A stretch of 40,895 bases of DNA. Source: Aquificota bacterium (lineage in GTDB: Bacteria; Thermosulfidibacterota; Thermosulfidibacteria; Thermosulfidibacterales; B14-G1). The DNA lies in NCBI GenBank assembly GCA_015486105.1, contig WFSI01000038.1, positions 1 to 40,895 on the forward strand, read 5' to 3'. The position numbers and the translations under genes were made by a program. Positions 15,767-23,936 of this stretch are shown piece after piece (within the stretch, counting starts at the first letter, position 1; the number at the start of each line of letters is the position of its first letter). The notes beneath the pieces are model-generated. The model saw nothing but the letters and a program-made list of their open reading frames with translations, did no database searches and was not told the DNA's origin.

Positions 15767-15927
15767 GGCTGCTATCCTTCCTCCCTTTTTCCGTGTCCCG
15801 GGGCTGGGACGGATTCTTTAATTAGCACCTTTTTCCTTTGAAGGATAGGAGGGGTGATTTTTAAATGCTCCTTTATTTTTATGACCTTTCGTTGTATTTT
15901 AGTTGAAACCTTCACAAGGGGGAAAAT

Positions 15928-16338
15928 ATGGGCAGGACAGTGAGAGTATTAGCAGTTGCAGGATTGATGCTCCTTTTCGGTTGTACTTATGGGGGAGGTA
16001 ACATGAAGGTGAATGTTATGAATCCTGCTGCGCCTCTTTATGAGGAAGGCCTGGACGCTTTTAATGCGGGAGATTATTCCAGGGCCATCACTGCCTTTAC
16101 CGATGTGGTGAGCTATTATCCCAATAATGGACTGGCCGACGAGGCCATGTTTATGCTGGCCCGTACATATGAGAGAACGGGGGACTATTTAGATGCTCTT
16201 CGTTACTACAAGCTCTTTGCAGCCCGCTATCCCAAGCACAAGTGGGTAGACAGGGCAAACAAGGAGATAGAAACTATCAACGGAAGGATAGAAAAGGAGG
16301 AGGAACATGGCGGAAGTGGAAGTGGGAAGGGTAAATAA
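15928..16338 (+). CDS. TPR-containing lipoprotein (YbgF/BamD-like repeats)
   Basis: 136 residues. A lipoprotein signal ends in LMLLFGC, with Cys about residue 19 as the lipidation site. Two or three tetratricopeptide units follow (EEGLDAFNAGDYSRAITAF, then TYERTGDYLDALRYYKLFA). The Gly/Ser/Lys tail overlaps the next gene by 32 bases. The repeats resemble BamD and CpoB/YbgF scaffolds, but the protein is about half their length, so a specific role cannot be given. RBS AAGGGGG precedes the ATG. Confidence 0.85.
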   Translation: MGRTVRVLAVAGLMLLFGCTYGGGNMKVNVMNPAAPLYEEGLDAFNAGDYSRAITAFTDVVSYYPNNGLADEAMFMLARTYERTGDYLDALRYYKLFAARYPKHKWVDRANKEIETINGRIEKEEEHGGSGSGKGK

Positions 16339-16564
16339 GTTTTTTGGCAAGGTGAGTGTGGCGGCGGTGGAGGTGACAGACTCCATTAAGGTAGGAGATG
16401 AGCTTCGTTTCAAGGGGACCACTACGGATTTCAACTTTAAGATAGAGTCTATGGAAATAGATAGAAATCCTATCAGAGAGGCCAGGCATGGAGATTTCGT
16501 GGGTATAAAGGTGCCGGAGAGGGTACGGCCTGGGGACAAGGTTTATAGGATAGAAGAGGACTAA
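16307..16564 (+). CDS. EF-Tu domain 2-like small protein (translation elongation factor-like)
   Basis: 85 residues forming one translation-protein beta-barrel: GRVNKFFGKVSVAAVEVTD, KVGDELRFKG, SMEIDRNPIREARHGDFVG and RVRPGDKVYR match domain 2 of EF-Tu/IF2-type GTPases. No GTPase domain is attached. Similar stand-alone proteins are known in archaea and bacteria, and a related barrel sits at the end of some U32 peptidases; the role is unknown. The start is supported by AAGGAGGAGGAAC before the ATG, even though it overlaps the lipoprotein gene. Confidence 0.85.
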   Translation: MAEVEVGRVNKFFGKVSVAAVEVTDSIKVGDELRFKGTTTDFNFKIESMEIDRNPIREARHGDFVGIKVPERVRPGDKVYRIEED

Positions 16565-16594
16565 GGGCGTGGGTTTGCCAGGGGTAATGGCATA

Positions 16595-16900
16595 ATGGCT
16601 GTGGCAGAAGTGACGGTGGTGCCCTTGGGAACGGGTACTTCTTCTCTCAGTGTCTATGTGGCTAAGGCCTTGAAGATTTTGGAGGATTCGGGCCTCATAT
16701 ATCAGCTTACTCCCATGGGTACCGTTATCCAAGGGGATCCTCGAGAGATTGTGGAAGTGGTTCTCAAGATGCATGACTCACTTTTCTCTAAGGATATTCA
16801 TAGGGTGGTTACCACCCTCAAGATAGACGAGAGACGGGATAAATCCCTCACCATGGAAGGCAAGGTGAGGGCGGTAGAGGAGAAACTACAACTTGGATAG
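16595..16900 (+). CDS. MTH1187 family thiamine-binding protein
   Basis: 101 residues with the ferredoxin-like MTH1187/YkoF fold signature: AEVTVVPLGTGTSSLSVYVA, YQLTPMGTVIQGD and KMHDSLFSKDIHRVVTTLKIDER. Relatives bind thiamine or its precursors. No thi genes or TPP riboswitch accompany it here. It is co-directional with the small EF-Tu-like gene 30 bases upstream. Confidence 0.88.
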   Translation: MAVAEVTVVPLGTGTSSLSVYVAKALKILEDSGLIYQLTPMGTVIQGDPREIVEVVLKMHDSLFSKDIHRVVTTLKIDERRDKSLTMEGKVRAVEEKLQLG

Positions 16901-16950
16901 CTGACAGTTGGTAGTTAATAGCTTTAGCTATCCAGCCCCTCAACGACAGA
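16898..16950. repeat. AGCT(N)ATAGC-type short repeat tract
   Basis: The tract ATAGCTGACAGTTGG, then ATAGCTTTAGCTAT, belongs to the same loose word family as the peripheral arms of both riboswitches (GCTCATGGC, GCTATCAGC) and the tract at 27502-27532. It can fold through ATAGC/GCTAT. It sits between two genes of one run and has no coding content. Confidence 0.45.
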
Positions 16951-16960
16951 GGAGGCACCA

Positions 16961-17599
16961 TTGAAAACCACCTTTCCCATCTCTCCGCAGGCCTATGATA
17001 ATTGGTTTGCCACACCACGAGGCAAAAGGGTTCTGGAGGAGGAGAAAAAACTCTTTTCTAAGCTCATGTGGGAGGGGAGGGGGAGTCTCTTGGACATAGG
17101 CTGCGGTACGGGCATCTTCACCACCTTCTTTAAAGGTATGGGTTTTTCAGTGACCGGGCTGGATCTATCCCTGGATATGATTCTCTGTGTAAGGACTAAG
17201 GATCCCCAGATACCCTTGGTTTTGGGAGATGCTCAGCTTCTGCCTTTTGGGAAGGATCTTTTTCAATATGCCATCCTCGTTACTGTCTTGGAATTCCTTC
17301 CCCATCCCTTTTTTGCTTTGGTAGAGGCCACCCGGGTGGCCTCCAGGGGTGTGGGTGTGGCTTTTCTCCCTCCCTGGGCCCCTATGAACGTGAAGAGGCG
17401 CCTTCCCTTTTTAGGTGGGTCCGTTTTTCAGAAGGGCAGATTTTTCTCTTTCTCTTCCATTTTCAGCATGTTGGAGGAGACCTGTGTTATCAATGGAAGG
17501 AGGGTGATAAGAAGAAAAAAGGGGGGCTGTCTCTATCCATTGGGTATAAAGAGGGATTTTTGGGCAAACTTTGCCCTGGTAAGGGTGGACTATGAATGA
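16961..17599 (+). CDS. Class I SAM-dependent methyltransferase
   Basis: 212 residues. The opening ISPQAYDNWFATPRGK and SAM motif I, SLLDIGCGTGIFT, are followed by GLDLSLDMI and GDAQLLPFG, the usual Rossmann methyltransferase order. The substrate is unknown. The start is TTG 16961, supported by GGAGG six bases upstream with no better ATG. It overlaps the Sir2 gene by eight bases (ATGAATGA). Confidence 0.85.
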   Translation: MKTTFPISPQAYDNWFATPRGKRVLEEEKKLFSKLMWEGRGSLLDIGCGTGIFTTFFKGMGFSVTGLDLSLDMILCVRTKDPQIPLVLGDAQLLPFGKDLFQYAILVTVLEFLPHPFFALVEATRVASRGVGVAFLPPWAPMNVKRRLPFLGGSVFQKGRFFSFSSIFSMLEETCVINGRRVIRRKKGGCLYPLGIKRDFWANFALVRVDYE

Positions 17600-18341
17600 A
17601 GAAGGCCGTTTGCTCTCGGCTGTAGAAGCCATGCGAGATGCCCAGCATGCCCTCGCCCTGACGGGAGCGGGTATATCTGTGGGGAGTGGTATTCCTGCCT
17701 TTCGGGGGTCCCAGGGCTTGTGGGACAAGTACGATCCCAGTGAATATGCCCACATATCCGCTTTTATTGAGAACCCTAAAAAGGTCTGGGGTATGCTCAA
17801 AGAGCTGTATGGGATTATGAAGGGCGCCCGGCCCAATTTTGCCCACAAGGCCTTAGCGATCTTGGAGGAGCATGGTTTCTTGAAGGGGGTTATCACCCAG
17901 AATGTAGATGGCCTCCATCAACGGGCGGGAAGTAAGAGGGTGATAGAATTCCATGGAAACGGTAATACCCTTATCTGTCTCTCTTGTGGCAGGATATTTT
18001 CTATGGAGGAGGTCTCCCTTGAGGATTTACCTCCAACCTGTCCATGTGGTGGTGTCTTGAAACCCCAGCTGGTCTTTTTTGGAGAACCTATTCCACCTCA
18101 GGCTTTGGATGAAGCCTTTAGAGAGGCGGATAGATGTGATCTCATGCTGGTGGTGGGTACTTCAGCCCAAGTATACCCTGCTGCTCAGCTTCCCTACAAG
18201 GTGGTAGATAGGGGTGGAGGGATACTGGAAATCAATTTGGAGGAGACCCCCCTCACCCGGGAACTGCCTACTCTTTTTCTCAAAGGACAAGCCAGCCGAA
18301 TTCTTCACCGGTTGGTTAAGGAGCTCTTGATCTCCCCGTAG
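17592..18341 (+). CDS. cobB: Sir2-family NAD-dependent protein deacylase
   Basis: 249 residues, normal for bacterial sirtuins. NAD-binding TGAGISVGSGIPAFRG and TQNVDGLHQRAG, the catalytic His in EFHGN, four zinc cysteines (ICLSCGR, then PTCPCGG) and VVGTSAQVYPAA are all present. The Tyr/Arg pair that marks desuccinylases is not evident near the start, so deacetylation is more likely. Sirtuins of this type reverse lysine acylation, for example on acetyl-CoA synthetase. It is coupled to the methyltransferase gene. Confidence 0.92.
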   Translation: MNEEGRLLSAVEAMRDAQHALALTGAGISVGSGIPAFRGSQGLWDKYDPSEYAHISAFIENPKKVWGMLKELYGIMKGARPNFAHKALAILEEHGFLKGVITQNVDGLHQRAGSKRVIEFHGNGNTLICLSCGRIFSMEEVSLEDLPPTCPCGGVLKPQLVFFGEPIPPQALDEAFREADRCDLMLVVGTSAQVYPAAQLPYKVVDRGGGILEINLEETPLTRELPTLFLKGQASRILHRLVKELLISP

Positions 18342-18344
18342 TGT

Positions 18345-18560
18345 TTTTAAAGATACCCCTGATGGTTTTCAAGAGGGTAGTAACGAAGTAAGGCTCCTGG
18401 AGAAAAGGAGTCATCGTTCCAACGCAACGGTCTTTTTGGCCTTATCGCCGGCGTACCCGCTGATCATGACAGCTGGAATGTCTGGGTTTTTGCAGTTTAT
18501 CCCTTCCATAAGGGAAAAGCCAACCCCATTGGTAATCCGACCTCCATATAGGCCCAGACA
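18345..18560 (-). pseudogene. Decayed response-regulator receiver fragment
   Basis: On the minus strand one frame reads GFSLMEGINCKNPDIPAVMI then SGYAGDKAKKTVALER, which matches the second half of a receiver domain. It hits TGA at 18411, but shifting frame continues the same domain as MTPFLQEPYFV and LLKTIRGIFKN, where a normal receiver has the conserved Lys-Pro; here the Lys is replaced. The phospho-acceptor region upstream (GLYGGRITNGVG) has lost its Asp. So this is a frameshifted remnant, not a working gene. It explains ORF 18411-18833, whose N-terminal half is only the antisense of hsp20. Confidence 0.7.
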
Positions 18561-18591
18561 TTTCTGCATAGGGCAAGGAAGTAGTTTCTTA

Positions 18592-18620
18592 GTATATAAG
18601 ACTAAATTTTTCTTATATAC
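18592..18620. promoter_or_regulatory. Perfect inverted repeat upstream of hsp20, candidate heat-shock operator
   Basis: GTATATAAGA, nine bases, TCTTATATAC. Ten-base arms and a nine-base spacer copy the geometry of the CIRCE element but not its sequence. It ends three bases before the TTGACA of the hsp20 promoter, a natural place for a repressor. Confidence 0.55.
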
Positions 18621-18623
18621 CTC

Positions 18624-18652
18624 TTGACATATTTGGGAGAGGGTACCAGATT
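18624..18652 (+). promoter_or_regulatory. Probable hsp20 promoter
   Basis: A perfect TTGACA at 18624 is followed after 17-18 bases by CAGATTT, a poor -10. The transcript would begin near 18660, about 40 bases before the start codon. A sigma-32-type promoter is not evident. Confidence 0.4.
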
Positions 18653-18696
18653 TTTTATTGGAGGCAGGGTCAAAAAGGGAAAAGGAGGTGGTAGGT

Positions 18697-19158
18697 ATGG
18701 CACTGGTGAGATGGGCTCCCGATAGGGAACTTGACAGGTTTAAGAGGGAGATAGACAAGATATTCGAGGACTTCTTCACCCCTGGCCGGTTTCCCACCCT
18801 TTTTGGCAGGGCCAGGGAAGAAGAGTATAGCACCTTTCCTGCTGTGGATGTCTATGACGACAAGGACAATGTTATGGTGAAGGCTGAGGTTCCCGGTTTG
18901 AGGAAGGACGATATAGAGATCCAGATCAAGGGTAGGGACTTGGTCATCAAGGGGGAGAAGAAGAAGGAAGAGGAAATAAAAGACGAAAACTACTACTATG
19001 CTGAGAGGGTGTACGGGGCTTTCTCCAGGGTAGTAAGGTTACCTGTAGATGTGAAGGCTGATCAGGTGAAGGCCAAGTTCAAGAACGGGATTCTGGAGAT
19101 AGTGCTGCCCAAAGTGGAGGAGGCCAAGCCCAAGGAGATCAAGGTAGAAGTAGAATAA
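18697..19158 (+). CDS. hsp20: Hsp20/alpha-crystallin small heat-shock protein
   Basis: 153 residues. An N-terminal helix ([18 protein letters not shown]) precedes the alpha-crystallin domain (residues ~45-140: [41 protein letters not shown]). The C-terminus ends KEIKVEVE, where IKV takes the place of the usual IxI tail motif. It is an ATP-independent holdase that forms oligomers. The ATG at 18697 has AAGGAGG eight bases upstream; the track start 13 codons earlier is rejected. Confidence 0.94.
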   Translation: MALVRWAPDRELDRFKREIDKIFEDFFTPGRFPTLFGRAREEEYSTFPAVDVYDDKDNVMVKAEVPGLRKDDIEIQIKGRDLVIKGEKKKEEEIKDENYYYAERVYGAFSRVVRLPVDVKADQVKAKFKNGILEIVLPKVEEAKPKEIKVEVE

Positions 19159-19165
19159 CGGTACC

Positions 19166-20539
19166 TCAAAGGCCCTGCCTCCTCGTTATGGCTTGGGCTG
19201 CTAAAATGCCAGAAGCGGCGGCTTGTACCAGTCCTCGGCTAACACCTGCCCCATCCCCAGCTACGAATAGGCCGGGGATGGGGGTTTCCATTTCCCAGGT
19301 GATCATGGGTCTCAGGGAGTAAAACTTTACTTCTATCCCGTAGAGGAGGGCATGGCGAGAATTAACCCCTGGCATCACCATATCCATGGCCTCCAGCATT
19401 TCGGTTACGTCTACCAAGTACCTGTAAGGCAAGGCGAAGCTGAGATCTCCCGGTACAGCCTGGGTAAGGGTAGGCTTCACCAGGCCTCTGTCTATTCTTT
19501 CTTGGGTAGAGCGCCTTCCCCTTTTTAGATCTCCCAGTCTTTGAACGATAACGGTGCCTGTCAGGAGGTTTGCTAAGCGGGCCAAATACTCACCGTAGGC
19601 TACAGGAGACTGGAAGGGATGAGTAAAGGTGGTCTTTACCAGAAGAGCGAAATTGGTATTGGGGGAGTGGGAGTCCATGTAGCTGTGGCCGTTGACAGTA
19701 AAGGTGCCCCCTCTGTTCTCCATGACTACCTCTCCGTGGGGGCACATGCAGAAGGTACGGACCTGGTCATCAAAGCTTGGAGCGTTGTAAATAACCTTTA
19801 ATTCATAGGTCAGGGAGGTTACCTCCTCCATGACCTGGGCTGGAACTTCCACCCTTATCCCTACATCCACGGGGTTGGTATGAAAGTCTACCCCTAAGGG
19901 GGAGAGCTGTTCCTTGAGCCAGAGATTCCCTTCTCGCCCCGGAGCCAGGAGAAGGTAACGAGACCTATAGCTTTTTCCTTCCTTTGTAGTGAGTTCTTTT
20001 GTTTCTCCTTGGAAGCTTAGGGAAACCACTTCCTGATTGAAGATCACATTTGCTCGGGCCTTGATATGCTGATAGAGGTTTCTAAGCACTTTCCTGCACC
20101 GATCGGTACCCATAGGTCTGATGGGCACGGGAATGAAGCGTAGCCCCACACGGACGCAACGGTTATCCAATTCCTCTAAGGCCTCGGCATTGGTGCCATA
20201 AACTATCTCAGGAGCACCGAAGGACAGAAAACCCTCATCTACCTCGCGGATAAGGGTTTGGAGGGTATCTTCCCTTATGATTTCCCCCAAGAATCCTCCT
20301 ACCCTGGGAGAAAGGGTGAGCTTGCCATCAGAGAAAGCCCCAGCCCCTCCCCATCCTGAGAGAATGCGACAGGGCTTGCACATTTGGCACTCCAATTTTT
20401 CCTTCATGGGGCATTGCCTCTCTTCCAAGGGAGGACCTTTCTCTATGATAAGGATGTCCTTGATCCCCCTCTTCAAAAGTTCCAAGGCAGCAAAGGTACC
20501 TGCAGGACCTGCCCCTACAATGGCTACTTGGTACTCCAA
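19166..20539 (-). CDS. FAD-dependent oxidoreductase (COG2509-type dehydrogenase)
   Basis: 457 residues from TTG 20539, which has GGGAGG five bases upstream and sits just before the FAD-binding strand QVAIVGAGPAGTFAALEL. The track start at 20650 would add an unlikely leader that runs into the divergent gene. A four-Cys stretch (CPMKEKLECQMCKPC) leads to the family hallmark GWGGAGAFSDGKL. The C-terminal ETPIPGLFVAGDGAGVSRGL is the second FAD contact, followed by GILAAQA. The family is widespread and its substrate is unknown. Confidence 0.85.
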   Translation of the reverse strand: MEYQVAIVGAGPAGTFAALELLKRGIKDILIIEKGPPLEERQCPMKEKLECQMCKPCRILSGWGGAGAFSDGKLTLSPRVGGFLGEIIREDTLQTLIREVDEGFLSFGAPEIVYGTNAEALEELDNRCVRVGLRFIPVPIRPMGTDRCRKVLRNLYQHIKARANVIFNQEVVSLSFQGETKELTTKEGKSYRSRYLLLAPGREGNLWLKEQLSPLGVDFHTNPVDVGIRVEVPAQVMEEVTSLTYELKVIYNAPSFDDQVRTFCMCPHGEVVMENRGGTFTVNGHSYMDSHSPNTNFALLVKTTFTHPFQSPVAYGEYLARLANLLTGTVIVQRLGDLKRGRRSTQERIDRGLVKPTLTQAVPGDLSFALPYRYLVDVTEMLEAMDMVMPGVNSRHALLYGIEVKFYSLRPMITWEMETPIPGLFVAGDGAGVSRGLVQAAASGILAAQAITRRQGL

Positions 20540-20541
20540 AG

Positions 20542-20571
20542 TTGCCTCCCTTTTACTCCTATTTTTATAAA
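20542..20571 (+). promoter_or_regulatory. Possible promoter of the MBL-fold/mtnP run
   Basis: TTGCCT, 18 bases, TATAAA in the 90-base divergent region, giving a leader of about 50 bases before the ATG at 20630. It overlaps the ribosome binding site and start of the minus-strand gene. Confidence 0.35.
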
Positions 20572-20629
20572 TGATAATAGATATGGAGGCTTGAGGGAAG
20601 GAGACCAATTTGTGGAAAGGAGGCAGAGT

Positions 20630-21547
20630 ATGGAGTGGAAAGAGGCTCAAAAGGTTAAAGTGAGAATATTAGTTGACAATTACATTGATGTTTTCGAACC
20701 TTCTACAGAGTTGGTGAAGCGTATCACCCCTGGACAGGCCAAGAAGCCCCTTATGGCTGGGCATGGGTATTCCCTCTTTATAGAGGCTGATGGAGAGGCA
20801 GGAGCACGCAACCTTCTGGTGGATTCTTCCCATTCGGATGTGATGCTCCTCCACAACATGGAAGCCTTGAGTATAAAGCCTAGATCAGTAGAGGCTTTTT
20901 TCCTTACCCATGGGCATGTAGACCATTTTGGAGGGATGGTGGGATTTCTCAAAAGTCGAGGAAAGGGCATAGATGTCTACACCCATCCCCAGTCCTTTTT
21001 GCCCAAGCTGGTGGTGACTCCAAGAGGTAAAGTGGGCCCCTGGCAGCTTCCCAGAGGGGAGTTGGAGGCCTTGGGAGCCAGGTTTGTTACCAATAGGAAG
21101 CCTACCGTGGTAAGCCAATACTTTCTCTTGTCCGGAGAGGTACCTCGGGTTGTTTCCTTTGAGAAGCCCTGGCCTGCTGCCCGGATCTTGAAGGATGGGG
21201 AGGAAGAACCTGACACCTTTGCAGATGAGCAGACCTTAGTGATGAAGGTGAAAGGCAGGGGGTTGATAGTGGTTTCGGGCTGCTCCCATCCCGGCATTAT
21301 CAACATGGTAAAGCAGGCCCAGGAGTTAGGGAAAGATAAGGTCTTTGCCGTTATCGGGGGGTTCCATTTGGGGGTGGTGGACCAGGATGGGATAGATGCC
21401 ACTGTGGACGCCTTCGAGGATTTGGGGGTAGAACTGGTAATGCCTTGTCATTGCACGGGCTTTAGGGCCACCCTACGCTTGGCAGAGGTCCTGGGAGACC
21501 GTTTTGCTGTCAACTGCGTGGGCAGCCTGATCGAGATAGGGGTTTGA
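20630..21547 (+). CDS. MBL-fold metallo-hydrolase (COG1237-like)
   Basis: 305 residues. The metal site FLTHGHVDHFGG (HxHxDH) is followed by SGCSHPGIINMVKQA, GGFHLG and MPCHCTGF, the pattern of the COG1237 branch, which is named after a dihydropterin/aminobenzene phosphate synthase in methanogens. The actual substrate here is unknown. The start at ATG 20630 follows AAAGGAGG; the longer track start reads through the divergent gene and is rejected. It ends six bases before mtnP. Confidence 0.87.
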   Translation: MEWKEAQKVKVRILVDNYIDVFEPSTELVKRITPGQAKKPLMAGHGYSLFIEADGEAGARNLLVDSSHSDVMLLHNMEALSIKPRSVEAFFLTHGHVDHFGGMVGFLKSRGKGIDVYTHPQSFLPKLVVTPRGKVGPWQLPRGELEALGARFVTNRKPTVVSQYFLLSGEVPRVVSFEKPWPAARILKDGEEEPDTFADEQTLVMKVKGRGLIVVSGCSHPGIINMVKQAQELGKDKVFAVIGGFHLGVVDQDGIDATVDAFEDLGVELVMPCHCTGFRATLRLAEVLGDRFAVNCVGSLIEIGV

Positions 21548-21553
21548 AGGACC

Positions 21554-22423
21554 ATGGCCATGGAAAGGCCTTTGATAGGCGTGATTGGGGGAAGCGGTCT
21601 TTATGAGATGGAGGGCTTAGAGGTCCTTGAAGAGCTGGATGTGGACACTCCCTTTGGAAAGCCCTCGGACAGGTTTGTCTTGGGGAAGCTGGAGGGCAAG
21701 GTAGTGGCTTTCCTCGCCCGCCATGGGGGGAGGCACGCATATATGCCTTCCGAGGTGAATTACAGGGCCAACATTTTTGGCATGAAGCTCTTGGGGGTCC
21801 AGTGGATTGTTTCCATCAGTGCCGTGGGTTCCATGAAGAAGGAAATCGAGCCTGGACATATGGTAGTGCCTCATCAGTTTATTGACAGGACCCAGGGGAG
21901 GGCTTCTACTTTCTTTGGCCAGGGAATGGTGGTCCATGTTTCCATGGCCGATCCGGTGTGCCCTATTTTGACTGGCATCTTGGTCCAGGAGGCTAAGAGG
22001 GCAGGGGCTACCGTCCATGAAGGGGGAACCTACTTGTGCATGGAGGGTCCCCAGTTTTCCACCAGGGCCGAATCCCACCTCTATAGGAGCTGGGATGTAG
22101 CAGTGATAGGGATGACCAACATGCCTGAGGCCAAGCTTGCCCGGGAGGCAGAGATCTGTTACGCCACTTTGGCTATGTCTACAGATTATGACTGCTGGCA
22201 CCAAGTTCAGGAGGATGTGAACGTGGATATGGTGGTTCAGACCCTCTCCAAAAACGTGGAGAGGGCCAAGGAGATTGTGAAAAGGGTGGTCATCCGGTTG
22301 CCCGTGGAGAGAAACTGCCCCTGCTCCCGGGCATTGGAGAACGCCATCTTTACCCAGCCCCAGGCCATACCCCAAGAGACCTATGACAGGCTTAAGCCCT
22401 TGGTAGGTAAGTACCTGCCCTGA
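21554..22423 (+). CDS. mtnP: S-methyl-5'-thioadenosine phosphorylase
   Basis: 289 residues. [52 protein letters not shown] and [14 protein letters not shown] are typical of Mta[20 protein letters not shown] and STDYDCW complete the active site. The D-C-W at the end of the last motif favours methylthioadenosine over plain purine nucleosides. It splits methylthioadenosine from polyamine or radical SAM reactions into adenine and methylthioribose-1-phosphate. The next step (mtnA) is not in the window. Confidence 0.93.
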   Translation: MAMERPLIGVIGGSGLYEMEGLEVLEELDVDTPFGKPSDRFVLGKLEGKVVAFLARHGGRHAYMPSEVNYRANIFGMKLLGVQWIVSISAVGSMKKEIEPGHMVVPHQFIDRTQGRASTFFGQGMVVHVSMADPVCPILTGILVQEAKRAGATVHEGGTYLCMEGPQFSTRAESHLYRSWDVAVIGMTNMPEAKLAREAEICYATLAMSTDYDCWHQVQEDVNVDMVVQTLSKNVERAKEIVKRVVIRLPVERNCPCSRALENAIFTQPQAIPQETYDRLKPLVGKYLP

Positions 22424-22428
22424 CAAGG

Positions 22429-22731
22429 ATGAACCTCCCTGGCGAGTATTATATTGGGGCCTTTTGGGACACGGGTTTCACCATTTCGGCCTTGGGGGAA
22501 CCCAAGAGGGATGTGGTAGTCCTGGTCTTTGGCGACAGTTGGTATGCCTTGGCCTGCGATGGGCAGAGGGGAGAGATGTGGCCAGTGAGACCTGCCAGTG
22601 AATCCCATTTGGCCCAGTTGGCCCATTACTTTTTAGGAGGAACCCTAACGGAAAGGGAAGAGGTGGCGCTCCTCCTCCAGTTTGTGTGGGAGGGGGAATT
22701 CATGCCCCTTCTTTTTACGGAGGAGCCATGA
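22429..22731 (+). CDS. Hypothetical protein, 100 aa, between mtnP and radical SAM gene
   Basis: I do not recognise this family. The protein is acidic, without signal peptide, membrane helix or Cys cluster; it has one predicted beta-rich half (YYIGAFWDTGFTISALG, VVVLVFGDSWYALACDG) and a helical C-terminal half with EREEVALLLQFVWEG. It starts five bases after mtnP and ends in an ATGA overlap with the radical SAM gene. This tight packing shows that it is real and probably works with one of them. Confidence 0.75.
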   Translation: MNLPGEYYIGAFWDTGFTISALGEPKRDVVVLVFGDSWYALACDGQRGEMWPVRPASESHLAQLAHYFLGGTLTEREEVALLLQFVWEGEFMPLLFTEEP

Positions 22732-23831
22732 TCTGTGGTGGTTGTGGTAAGGATGTACCCTTTCTCTCGTCCAGATTGGAGTACTGCCTCGATTGCATCA
22801 GGGAAGGCAGGGAAGGGGTTTTGGATAGAGCCCGTATGGTTCATCTCCAGGGGAGAAGGAGATTTAATCTGCCTGGTGATATTCCCCGGGACCCTCAAGG
22901 TGTAGAGTGCTGGCACTGCGGGAACAACTGTTCTATACCCTTGGGTGAGGTGGGATTCTGCGGCACCAAGGCCAATATAGAGGAAAGGCTTATCCATCTG
23001 GTGGGTGATAAGGGAAGAGGAAAGCTCCAGTGGTATCACGATCCTTTGCCCACCAACTGTGTGGCCCATTGGGTCTGTGGGGGCTCCTCTTCTGCTGGGT
23101 ATCCCCAATACAGCTACGCCCCTGAAGCGGAGTATGGTTACAAGAATTTAGCGGTTTTCTACTGCTCCTGCACCTTCCACTGTCTGTTTTGCCAGAACTG
23201 GCGTTACATGGGGGTGAGGACGGAGGAGAAGGAACTGGTGGATGCTGGTGACTTAGCGGCTCAGGCCCAAGAGGATAGTTCCTGCATCTGTTTTTTTGGG
23301 GGTGATCCCTCTTCCCAGATTCTCCATGCCTTGGCCGTGAGCTATGAGGCTTTGAGGTTGGCCCAAGGGAGGATCCTCCGTATCTGCTGGGAGACCAACG
23401 GCAGTATCAGTCGATCCCTTTTAGAGCAGGTTATCCAGCTTTCCCTTGCCACGGGAGGTACCATCAAGTTTGACCTGAAGGCCTGGAATGGCAATCTCCA
23501 TAAGGCCCTCTGCGGTGTGGATAACCAGGCTACCTTTTCCAATTTCCATTATGCGTCCCACTTCATCTCCCAGAGGCCCCAGCTTCCCCTGTTGGTGGCC
23601 AGTACCTTGCTGATTCCAGGGTACGTGGATGCCTGGGAGATTGGAGAAATAGCAGGTTTCATTGCTTCCTGCAGTCCAGATATTCCCTATTCCCTTCTGG
23701 CTTTTCATCCCCAGTATCTCATGGATGATCTCCCGCCTACCCCACATTGGTGGGCTATGGAGTGTTTCCAGGCAGCTCATAATGCTGGGCTTAAAAATGT
23801 TCATTTGGGGAACGTTCATCTCCTATGGTGA
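22728..23831 (+). CDS. Radical SAM protein, distant AmrS-like paralogue
   Basis: 367 residues from the ATGA-overlapping ATG at 22728 with GGAGG upstream. Two N-terminal Cys knuckles (MICGGCGK, EYCLDCI) and a second set (CWHCGNNCSIPLGEVGFCG) come before the radical SAM motif CTFHCLFCQNW, a CxxxCxxC identical in spacing to that of AmrS. Later CFFGGDPSSQ and WETNGSIS are the SAM- and strand-binding segments. It keeps the AmrS layout but has an extra zinc-like N-terminus and no AMMECR1 gene beside it. The substrate is unknown. Confidence 0.85.
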   Translation: MICGGCGKDVPFLSSRLEYCLDCIREGREGVLDRARMVHLQGRRRFNLPGDIPRDPQGVECWHCGNNCSIPLGEVGFCGTKANIEERLIHLVGDKGRGKLQWYHDPLPTNCVAHWVCGGSSSAGYPQYSYAPEAEYGYKNLAVFYCSCTFHCLFCQNWRYMGVRTEEKELVDAGDLAAQAQEDSSCICFFGGDPSSQILHALAVSYEALRLAQGRILRICWETNGSISRSLLEQVIQLSLATGGTIKFDLKAWNGNLHKALCGVDNQATFSNFHYASHFISQRPQLPLLVASTLLIPGYVDAWEIGEIAGFIASCSPDIPYSLLAFHPQYLMDDLPPTPHWWAMECFQAAHNAGLKNVHLGNVHLLW

Positions 23832-23936
23832 AAAGGGGGATAGAGGCATCGCTTTGAAGGGAAAGCGAAATCCTGAAACTCTTGAGTGTTGATCCTTTGG
23901 TTTGTATGGTCTAAAGGGAGGGGGGGTGGAAGGGCC

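Noticed and set aside
18561-18833. N-terminal part of minus-strand ORF 18411-18833 as a gene
   Set aside because: Upstream of the receiver fragment it is only the antisense of the hsp20 leader and start.
21617-22426. 269-aa minus-strand ORF opposite mtnP
   Set aside because: It is an exact shadow of the well-supported mtnP gene, rich in His/Pro/Gly with no recognisable domain or start signals.
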